Origin: Notolepis coatsorum
Lineage: Eukaryota > Chordata > Actinopteri > Aulopiformes > Paralepididae
DNA length: 64,000 bases
Reading direction: 5' to 3'
NCBI GenBank assembly: GCA_963971535.1
Contig: OZ020585.1
Span: 152,832,103-152,896,102, forward strand
The notes under the pieces were generated by a model that saw only the letters and a list, made by a program, of their open reading frames with translations, had not been told where the DNA came from and made no database searches. Positions 56,084 to 64,000 of this stretch are shown here, one piece after another; position 1 is the first letter of the stretch; the number at the start of each line of letters is the position of its first letter. The position numbers and the translations under genes are program-made.

Positions 56084-57986
56084 ATTACGACAGTGTAGAA
56101 TACAATGTATCCAACAAGGGCTCCATAGCGCTTAACCCTGTGACACCCGGACCGACCTGGCATTTTTCCCCCTGAAAAAAGCCCAGGTCCCTCAGGGTAC
56201 CAGAACAGCAGATCTGCATCCCCGGCGGACAACGGGTGTAACTGTAACCAGTCCCGTGCCCCAACCACGCCGACAAGCCAACTCCAGGAGAAGGGGCAGA
56301 TATGCGTGTTGATCTCAAACATGAAAAGAAGGCGCCACCCAGACGTTCGGTGTGAACCGCGCCCGGCGGCCCACCCCCAGGGCGTGAGACCCTTCTACGT
56401 ATGTTCAGATCCATTCCGTCATCATCCCCCGATATGAACGAGAATCCGTCGACAACCACACAGGTCGTCGGAAGAGGAAAAACCCCCATCCCAATTGCTT
56501 TATAAAAACGCAGTTTTAACCCCAAGCAACCAAGGCGCGCCAGTCAGTTGCTTAATGTCCAACAGAACATCCCGAGCTAGCACTATGTGTGCGTCGGGTA
56601 TATCCACATCAATAAATAGGCTATTTAGACCTTTCATTGAATCCCCAAGGCGCCCAGGGGAACGACAAGAGGGGTGAGATGCAACCAACTCCAACTCTTT
56701 ATAATAATAAAGAAGAAGCATCAACAGTATAAACCCAAACTGCACAGCTGGGAGTAAAAACGGTTTACATTTTTACATCCAGTCACTCCTTTAGTCAGAG
56801 AGTATAGACCGAACTTTCCCAGAAGCCTTCCCACATGAGTCGTAGTTATGAAAAAGACATGTCAACTGTGAGTCACGTGACCAACCGACTCAAGTTTATA
56901 CATAAAATCGAGCGTAGCAGACCCATAAGCCCTACACTCTAACCCGACACTTTAACACCACAAATCTTACGTAAAGATCTTAACTCACGGAAGCCGTCGC
57001 CATAGCAACGTATATGCTATGACGGGGGAAAACCCTGTACACGACTCCTGTTTGTAATAGGAGTTGTGTCAGGACAACCCCCCCCCCTCCCCTGCCAAGA
57101 CGTTGAACGGCTCGGCCCTGACTGGCTCAGCAGAATGAGAACAATCTCCTAAACCAAGCAAGTGGGAAGGAGGGGTTTATTCGGCACCCCCTCACACAAA
57201 CCCTTTTTCCCTACACACTAAAAACAACTGTAGCATTTTGAGACCTTCGGTAGAATGCCAATGTATAGCGGAAGCTAATACAATGCCCGCTACCCACAGA
57301 CTGTGAACAGGATTCATAACAAAACAAGTCGTGTGTGTGTGAATCCTACACCCGCTTTCTATGTCGTACATAGCAAAACACTGACAGAGAGTAACGGCCA
57401 GGCCGTGGAACGTGTGTGTACGAGCATTAATGCAACTAACACAACAGTGTTGTGGATCAACATTACTTTGCTCAAGCAACGGAACATACCACCAGCTTCT
57501 ACCTGCATGTGGAGCTTCAGGCTAAATAGAACCTTTCTATTGTGTATGCTTGCAGACCTTGCTTAATCTCGTAACACAACATGACTCATCCCTCAATGTA
57601 ATAATGCAGATTCACATTTCGCAACCCCATCATATGTACTGTTGAAGAAACACACAGTTTGTTTGGCCAATAATATAGTCCCCTTTTTAGGGAACTTTTC
57701 ATTTATTTTTACGGCACAAAATCATGAGGGGGCCGGGGAGGGTGTAGAGGGGACCACAGGGGGAAAAGTCACTTTAGCGGCGTCTGCTGCCTCGAGCCGC
57801 TCGGGTTTTGCCACCCCGAGAAGCCCCGGAGGGACGGTAATGGATCGGCTGATGGTCACGTCATTCCCTACCGTCTCCTCCGGTCGTGGATGGGCCGGCG
57901 GCAGCAGAATCGCCGTCTCTCCTCCTGGCCTTCTTGGAGGGGCCAGCAGTAGCGGCGGAGGCAGTGGTAGGCACGGCGGAGGGAGA
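56084..57986. other. Unassigned, probably decayed element sequence
   Basis: No clear coding domain or RNA gene. Many short frames on both strands lack recognisable motifs. The right end grades into the C-terminal part of the DIRS-like gag (Pro/Gly-rich on the minus strand). Confidence 0.35.
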
Positions 57987-58328
57987 TCAACATCGTGGAA
58001 GCCTTCTGACTCCGCCGGCAAGGACGGAAGGCGGAAAATGGGGCTGGAGCACGGACCGCTCCTCTGCCATCTCTCTGCACATTGAGGTCATCAGCTGCAG
58101 GGCCTTCCCGAATAGTCCAGCATCGGAGAGGTTGGCCGTCAGAAGAGGGGCTCTCTTCTTCTCTGGCACTCGAGCCTGCTCCAGCCAAAGGTGGCGCTGG
58201 GTCAGGGTGGCCAGGGCGCGCATCTTCCCCGAGGCTATGGCCTGCACCTGGGTAAGATGCAGGACAGGTCCTGCCGCCTGGGTGATCTGATCGCATTTTA
58301 CCTTGGTCAGACCCGTGCCGCCCGTCAT
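57987..58328 (-). pseudogene. DIRS-like retrotransposon Gag fragment
   Basis: The minus-strand frame reads LTQVQAIASGKMRALATLTQ, RHLWLEQARVPEKKRAPLLT and NLSDAGLFGKALQLMTSMCR. RHLWL followed by a Lys-rich turn and an acidic ...AGLFG... block recalls the Gag-like ORF1 of fish DIRS1 elements. Pro-rich sequence follows to about 57722 after a stop. The N-terminal half is missing because the BEL element begins at 58335. Identification rests on motif memory only. Confidence 0.45.
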
Positions 58329-58334
58329 TATCCC

Positions 58335-59534
58335 TGTTACAAAGGGTCAGATTAAACCGAATATATATATTTATTGCCTGAGATCCCATGTATAATATTT
58401 GTATATCGTTCGATATCCCTTGTATATTCTTTGTACATATATACGGAATATCCCTTTACCTGGTACAGGACAGACCATAATATTCGTTCTCCTATTGGAA
58501 GCGATCCCCTAGGCGCCAGTGACTTACCCCTAGAGCTGACTTGAAAGCTACCGACACGAACATGTCCCAACTAGCCCCGGTTCCGCGTAGGAATACGGCT
58601 ACCGAAATACGAATGGTACTATTTGTTCACCGTGCACATAAATAGGGCGCAAGAAATGTAGAACTCCTCTTAGTCCCTTGTCCCGTTCAGTCTCGTTCAG
58701 TTCCAGTTATCCAAGTGACGTCTCTCCCCACTACGCAACGTGGGCAGAGTAGGGCTCGCATCGCCCCAAGATAGAGTCTCGTGTTATCCTAATATGTTTG
58801 TTTAACGTATCGTTCGCTATTTATTAGTAAACCTTCATTACGAGTCAAAGACCACGTGAAGTGGGTAATTGTGCGTCTACATAGAGCATTTATTGCCGCG
58901 TACTAATAGGATAGTAACGTCAAGTTCAACCGTGCACTACCGCGCACCGGAGGATACTTACACCGGACCAGCAGAGCCACTTTCCGGCAAGGATTATTAT
59001 TCTTCATTGCTTTGACCAAGCTGCTGGAGCAGAGAACCGCCTACCCCACTGCTACTGTGGGATCTACACCTGCCCGTGAGACCATCACTCGAGCCCGTCT
59101 CTGTCGTACCAGAGGCTCCACGGCTTTCACCTGCACGGCGCGCACCCTGGGACCAGGCTGCTTTTCCCCGCTGCTCCAGGGAGTAAGATCGCCTCCGTGG
59201 ACCATTGACTTTCATAGAGCATTGCCTCCCCCTGCTGGCTTACAACCGGTAGTACACCCCCCCTCCCCAGAATACCAGATCTAATTCCTAACATTCCATA
59301 TTGATTTACTTACGTACATTCTTTGCCTTATAAGCGCACCAAAGTAATGTAATATAATATTCTTTATGTAATAAATATTCTAAACGAGTATTTGTGTGGA
59401 AACCGTTTCATTGTGGAAGTGTTGTCATCTAATATACTTGTGTACAGTAAGGCCAGTAATGTACATACACGGTAGTAGTTTAATGATACTAATACTTGAT
59501 TAATACAGTCAGGGAATTGTACCCCTCAGTTACA
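58335..59534 (+). repeat. BEL/Pao 5' LTR, second element (1200 bp)
   Basis: Starts TGTTACAAAGGGTCAGATTA and ends CCCTCAGTTACA, aligned with the termini of the LTR at 1129. The central part differs strongly from the first element. Confidence 0.85.
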
Positions 59535-59536
59535 AT

Positions 59537-59554
59537 TAATCCTTCGAGCCGGAT
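59537..59554 (+). other. Primer binding site, altered tRNA-Tyr type
   Basis: TAATCCTTCGAGCCGGAT sits 2 nt after the LTR like the site at 2561, but the bases that pair with the tRNA CCA end are AA instead of GG. Confidence 0.6.
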
Positions 59555-59592
59555 AATAATTAGCGTAATATTAATATAATATTAATATTGAC

Positions 59593-60636
59593 ATGGCCGA
59601 TGACGAACACTCCACAAACGGTTCTCCTAAGCTAGATCGCCCGCAGCGCAGACGGCAGCCACCTCCCTATCTAGAGGCATACTCTGTCAGTCCAATACCT
59701 AGCTTTAAAGGGAAGTTAAACGTGGAAAAAGTAGAAAGTAAAATTATGTCCGACCCTAACAACCAGGCTACCCCGCCAACAGAGGCCCTAGTGGGTTCTA
59801 ATGTAACTGACCAAGCTCACGGTGGGGACCAGGAGGGAACTGACACGACTTTACCCCCAGACAATACCGAAGAAATAGTCCCCGATCAGCTCCGGGAGGA
59901 AGACAACCCTAAAGAGACGCGCACCCAGGAGACGGATCTCCTCGGTACGCAACCGGAGAACGGATCTCCAACAAGTACTGCCGGGAGCCGATCGCCCCGA
60001 ACGGCGTCTTCCCCCAGCGAGGCGGACAAGATGCTGGCGCAGGCACTCATCGCCACCCTGGCAGCCTCCACCGAACGCGATCGACTTCAAGCGCAACAGA
60101 CGTGCGAGCGCGAACATTTTGCAGGCGAGCGAGAGCGCTTCCAGGCGCAACAAAGGAGTGAAGACGACCGAATAAGACTGGAGACCAGACGCCTCCAGAC
60201 AGAAGAGAACATTGAGAGAAGCCGCGCCGACGTCGCAAATGCACAGCTCCACGCTGCCCATGCCAGCGCCAATGCCCAGCGCGACGTCGCCAACGCACAG
60301 CGCGACGCTGCCCAGGCCAGCGCCAATGCGCAGCGCGACATCGCCAATGCCCAGCGCGAAGCCGCGCGCGACGCAGCCCATGCCCGGCGCGAGGCAGAGC
60401 GCGACCGGCTGCAGGCGGAGCTGATGGACAAACTGGTTGCCATGGCGACACCCCCTCACTCCGCACGGAGCTCTCAGAGATCGTCAAGACATGGGTCTAG
60501 GACACATTCCCCTACCCGACGAAGCGACCCGGGACCCCGCCAACAGGAGGATCCTGTCCACGTCTCGGAACCCCCTCCCCGGCCGGTCCATACGAGACCT
60601 AGCAACCGGGAAAACCGGACCACGCCGAGAGACTGA
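59593..60636 (+). CDS. gag: BEL/Pao Gag N-terminal part, second element
   Basis: ATG 59593, 347 residues. MADDEHSTNGSPKLDRPQRR is followed by the YLEAYSV motif, an acidic linker, and a long helical stretch with repeated ANAQRD heptads (about residues 215-270) that is much longer than in the first element and should form a coiled coil. A Ser/Arg-rich region and a Pro-rich end follow. The frame stops at TGA 60634-60636, while the homologous continuation (ERLNRRLQVL) lies in frame +3 from about 60624, so one frameshift separates it from the rest. Confidence 0.82.
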   Translation: MADDEHSTNGSPKLDRPQRRRQPPPYLEAYSVSPIPSFKGKLNVEKVESKIMSDPNNQATPPTEALVGSNVTDQAHGGDQEGTDTTLPPDNTEEIVPDQLREEDNPKETRTQETDLLGTQPENGSPTSTAGSRSPRTASSPSEADKMLAQALIATLAASTERDRLQAQQTCEREHFAGERERFQAQQRSEDDRIRLETRRLQTEENIERSRADVANAQLHAAHASANAQRDVANAQRDAAQASANAQRDIANAQREAARDAAHARREAERDRLQAELMDKLVAMATPPHSARSSQRSSRHGSRTHSPTRRSDPGPRQQEDPVHVSEPPPRPVHTRPSNRENRTTPRD

Positions 60637-61724
60637 ACAGAAGACTCCAGGTCCTAGCAGAGGGAGAGGAGGAGGAGGAGGAGGAGTGTCAAGCCGACCA
60701 GCAGCAACATGCTCTGGCCCAGGAGGCCCAGTACAGCCCCGACCAGCAGCAACGTACTCAGGACCAGGAGGTCCAGTACAGCCCAGAAGTCAGCCCCGAG
60801 GCCCTGCGCTACAAACCCCCGACTCAACTCACGGGTGAGTTTGACGCACCGTCAGCCCCGAGGAACAGCACCTGGGTACCCGACCTTCGGTACCCACCAA
60901 GTACCAGCCCAAGACGACACGCAAGAGGAGACTCGCCTAGGAGGCCTCTCCCCCAACGCTCACCGATGTGCCAGTCATCCATGGCATCATACATTGGCAC
61001 ACCGACGTTTCCAGACTTCACCCATGAGAATCGAGCACAGTATACGGAGCTCCGGATGTGCTTAGAGACAATGATGGTGGATGTCGCTGATGAACGCCAC
61101 AAGTATGCAATATTACTGCAGCACCTGAAAGTGCCCCGGGCCCACAATATAGCGCTAGCCTATGCCACCTCTACGACCCCATACACCGCGGCTCTAGCAG
61201 CGCTGGACCAGAGATATGGACGTATATGGGATTACGTAATAGAAGAGATAAGGCATATTGACCGCTTACCCCCAGCAACAGACAATCGCTCACTAGACGA
61301 CCTGTCTATAAAGGTACAGTCCCTGGTAGGGATGCTGGGAGCGCAACGAGAAAAGGGTATGCACGAGCTATACGCCAACTCTAACGTCGAGAGGATTTTA
61401 GAGAAGCTGCCGCCCGCCAGACAGGAGCGCTTCAGGCGGCAAAGAGACCACCGTGATCCTAACGGTCCAGAACCATCCCTCCTAGACTTGGCCGACTTCC
61501 TGGCGAGAGAAGTCAGCAGCCTACGATTGGATACGTTCGTGCGGAGCACACCAAGCTCCAGAGAGGGACCTAGGAGAGTAAACGATGGCCGAAGATCGGT
61601 GACTGTTATGCACCAAGCCGAATCAGTACCGCAGCACCAGAACCACAACACCCCCTCGACGAAAGAGGACCAGTGGAAGATTGAGTGCCAGTACTGTGAG
61701 GGAGAACATCGGCTCTATCAGTGC
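60141..61724 (+). repeat. Tandem duplication in BEL gag, copy 1 (1584 bp)
   Basis: Identical to 61738-63321 except for one base (C at 61142, G at 62739). Followed by 13 nt (61725-61737) that repeat the local CGATCAGTGC motif. Confidence 0.95.
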
Positions 61725-61772
61725 CGATCAGTGCCGACCAGGCGCAACAAAGGAGTGAAGACGACCGAATAA
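60624..61772 (+). pseudogene. gag: BEL/Pao Gag C-terminal part, first copy
   Basis: Frame +3. ERLNRRLQVL, a poly-Glu run, a Gln/Pro-rich linker, then the conserved capsid-like block YIGTPTFPDFTHENRAQYTE, CLETMMVDVADERHKYAILL, YGRIWDYVIEEIRHIDRLPP and ERILEKLPPARQERFRRQRD. It reaches the first zinc-binding Cys pair (CQYCEGEHRLYQC) and then runs into the second duplication copy, ending at TAA 61770-61772. The nucleocapsid is therefore cut off in this copy. Confidence 0.82.
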
Positions 61773-62233
61773 GACTGGAGACCAGACGCCTCCAGACAGA
61801 AGAGAACATTGAGAGAAGCCGCGCCGACGTCGCAAATGCACAGCTCCACGCTGCCCATGCCAGCGCCAATGCCCAGCGCGACGTCGCCAACGCACAGCGC
61901 GACGCTGCCCAGGCCAGCGCCAATGCGCAGCGCGACATCGCCAATGCCCAGCGCGAAGCCGCGCGCGACGCAGCCCATGCCCGGCGCGAGGCAGAGCGCG
62001 ACCGGCTGCAGGCGGAGCTGATGGACAAACTGGTTGCCATGGCGACACCCCCTCACTCCGCACGGAGCTCTCAGAGATCGTCAAGACATGGGTCTAGGAC
62101 ACATTCCCCTACCCGACGAAGCGACCCGGGACCCCGCCAACAGGAGGATCCTGTCCACGTCTCGGAACCCCCTCCCCGGCCGGTCCATACGAGACCTAGC
62201 AACCGGGAAAACCGGACCACGCCGAGAGACTGA
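61721..62233 (+). pseudogene. gag: BEL/Pao Gag coiled-coil part, second copy
   Basis: Duplicate of the heptad-rich part of Gag in frame +2, without its natural start. It ends at the same TGA as the first copy, since both carry the same frameshift. Confidence 0.82.
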
Positions 62234-63321
62234 ACAGAAGACTCCAGGTCCTAGCAGAGGGAGAGGAGGAGGAGGAGGAGGAGTGTCAAGCCGACCAGCA
62301 GCAACATGCTCTGGCCCAGGAGGCCCAGTACAGCCCCGACCAGCAGCAACGTACTCAGGACCAGGAGGTCCAGTACAGCCCAGAAGTCAGCCCCGAGGCC
62401 CTGCGCTACAAACCCCCGACTCAACTCACGGGTGAGTTTGACGCACCGTCAGCCCCGAGGAACAGCACCTGGGTACCCGACCTTCGGTACCCACCAAGTA
62501 CCAGCCCAAGACGACACGCAAGAGGAGACTCGCCTAGGAGGCCTCTCCCCCAACGCTCACCGATGTGCCAGTCATCCATGGCATCATACATTGGCACACC
62601 GACGTTTCCAGACTTCACCCATGAGAATCGAGCACAGTATACGGAGCTCCGGATGTGCTTAGAGACAATGATGGTGGATGTCGCTGATGAACGCCACAAG
62701 TATGCAATATTACTGCAGCACCTGAAAGTGCCCCGGGCGCACAATATAGCGCTAGCCTATGCCACCTCTACGACCCCATACACCGCGGCTCTAGCAGCGC
62801 TGGACCAGAGATATGGACGTATATGGGATTACGTAATAGAAGAGATAAGGCATATTGACCGCTTACCCCCAGCAACAGACAATCGCTCACTAGACGACCT
62901 GTCTATAAAGGTACAGTCCCTGGTAGGGATGCTGGGAGCGCAACGAGAAAAGGGTATGCACGAGCTATACGCCAACTCTAACGTCGAGAGGATTTTAGAG
63001 AAGCTGCCGCCCGCCAGACAGGAGCGCTTCAGGCGGCAAAGAGACCACCGTGATCCTAACGGTCCAGAACCATCCCTCCTAGACTTGGCCGACTTCCTGG
63101 CGAGAGAAGTCAGCAGCCTACGATTGGATACGTTCGTGCGGAGCACACCAAGCTCCAGAGAGGGACCTAGGAGAGTAAACGATGGCCGAAGATCGGTGAC
63201 TGTTATGCACCAAGCCGAATCAGTACCGCAGCACCAGAACCACAACACCCCCTCGACGAAAGAGGACCAGTGGAAGATTGAGTGCCAGTACTGTGAGGGA
63301 GAACATCGGCTCTATCAGTGC
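61738..63321 (+). repeat. Tandem duplication in BEL gag, copy 2 (1584 bp)
   Basis: See copy 1 at 60141-61724; offset 1597 bp. This copy is continuous with the downstream nucleocapsid and protease. Confidence 0.95.
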
Positions 63322-64000
63322 GAAGATTTCAAGAAGCTGACCACGGATGATGTGAGCCAGTGGGTCAAGGACCACCGCCGCTGCTTCCGCTGCGCGCGCA
63401 GCCACCTAGCAGCTGAGTGCCGCTTGAAAAAGAAGTGCAGCAGGTGCGGTGGCACCCACCTGGAGGTCCTGCATGACATCAACAAGCGTCAGCCAGGACA
63501 ACCGAGTGGGCCCGTCGCGGTAATGTACCATGCCGAGGCGGTGGCACCAGAACCAAAGTTCCACCAGACCGCTCCCTGGTGTCCCGACTGCTACGGCAGA
63601 CACTGGGAGTCAAGGTGCGACTCGTACCATATAGAGTCTACGTCACCACCCACAGGAGTGCTCCACATTGACCAGCACAGCGGGACCCCCCGTGTGCTCC
63701 TCAAAGTGGTCAGAGTGCTCCTGAGCCACGAGGACAAGGTCCTGGACACTTACGCCGTCCTGGACGATGGGTCCGAAAAGACTCTCCTCCTCGCTTCCGC
63801 AGCAGCCCAGTTGGGCCTGCGAGGTGTCAAAGATACGATGACCATACGCACCATCAGAAGGGACCAGAAGACCATAAAGGGTGAAAAGGTCTCCTTCGAG
63901 ATAGCAGCGGTGGACCAGCCCGAGAAGCATTATAGTATAAGCAACGTCTTCACCAGCCACGACATAGGCCTGTCGCAGTACACCTACCCCATCCCACAGC
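62221..64000 (+). CDS. pol: BEL/Pao Gag C-terminus and protease, open to window end
   Basis: Frame +1, open through the last base. The capsid-like block is repeated, then a complete zinc-binding region: CQYCEGEHRLYQC, CFRCARSHLAAECRLKKKC and CGGTHLEVLHD, followed by an extra CPDCYGRHWESRC that the first element lacks. The protease has LDTYAVLDDGSEKTLLLASA near 63745, matching the first element. RT should follow beyond the window. Because gag and protease share this frame, the Gag break at 60634 (and its copy at 62231) is likely damage rather than a programmed shift. Confidence 0.83.

Larger units (their letters stand above)
58335..64000 (+). mobile_element. Second BEL/Pao retrotransposon, cut by window edge, with internal duplication
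   Basis: The 5' LTR of 1200 bp is followed by a tRNA-Tyr-type primer site, gag, and protease up to the window end. It is related to the first element (shared LTR ends, primer site, Gag and protease) but is a distinct subfamily with a shorter LTR. A 1584-bp part of gag is repeated in tandem. ATCCC at 58330-58334 would be the target duplication, but its partner lies outside the window. Confidence 0.9.

Noticed and set aside
55840-56525. Minus-strand ORFs of 146-160 residues
   Set aside because: They run through the 5S-like sequence and GC-rich repeat DNA; no recognisable domain.
59851-60487. Minus-strand ORFs in the second BEL gag, repeated at 61606-62084
   Set aside because: Shadows of the Gag coding strand created by its repeated codons.

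Overview
The window is vertebrate, almost certainly ray-finned fish, genomic DNA made almost wholly of transposable elements and tandem repeats. The evidence is BEL/Pao and Ty3/gypsy retrotransposons, L2/CR1/Rex1-type LINEs (one 3' end is the ubiquitous teleost L2 tail near 54515), tRNA- and 5S-derived SINE-like sequences, DIRS-like remnants, hAT, Tc1/mariner-like and piggyBac-like non-autonomous DNA elements, and long micro- and minisatellites. I found no convincing conserved host gene. One 206-residue ORF (50677-51297) is the only candidate not clearly explained by a known element.

Layout. 1-1128: minisatellite and a trinucleotide array. 1129-9104: a complete BEL/Pao element with near-identical LTRs and a 5-bp target duplication, but without its integrase core. 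9105-12075: small inverted repeats, two antisense SINEs and a piggyBac-like MITE. 12473-14508: a Tc1/mariner-like MITE holding a hAT MITE. 14741-20665: a hAT element split by a gypsy element (15675-20250). 20944-21867: second piggyBac-like MITE. 22755-23951: 53-bp minisatellite. 24030-26860: LINE and hAT-transposase remnants and a solo LTR. 27694-31700: a 2-kb tandem duplication, each copy carrying a SINE inside a LINE 3' UTR; the LINE body lies at 31740-33770 on the minus strand. 34160-38663: a very large foldback-like inverted element built from decamer repeats, with a nested hAT MITE. 40234-41195 and 46527-47470: further piggyBac-like MITEs. 42700-46526: a LINE whose N-terminal ORF carries a 2A-like ribosome-skipping motif. 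48714-50251: candidate solo LTR. 50677-51297: the unassigned ORF. 52895-58334: SINE, DIRS-like remnants, an L2 fragment and a 5S-like sequence. 58335-64000: a second BEL/Pao element, cut by the window edge, with a 1.6-kb tandem duplication inside gag.

The insertions nest, so a relative order can be read: gypsy into hAT, hAT into Tc1-like, hAT into the foldback, SINE into LINE followed by tandem duplication, BEL into a DIRS-like gag, and a piggyBac-like MITE into the LINE reading frame.

The most unusual object is the foldback-like element at 34160-38663: matching inverted ends, an 8-bp flanking duplication with one mismatch, arms made of 10-bp repeats, and an inner repeat region turning on a 3-nt hinge. 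All family assignments rest on motifs read by eye; no database search was possible.
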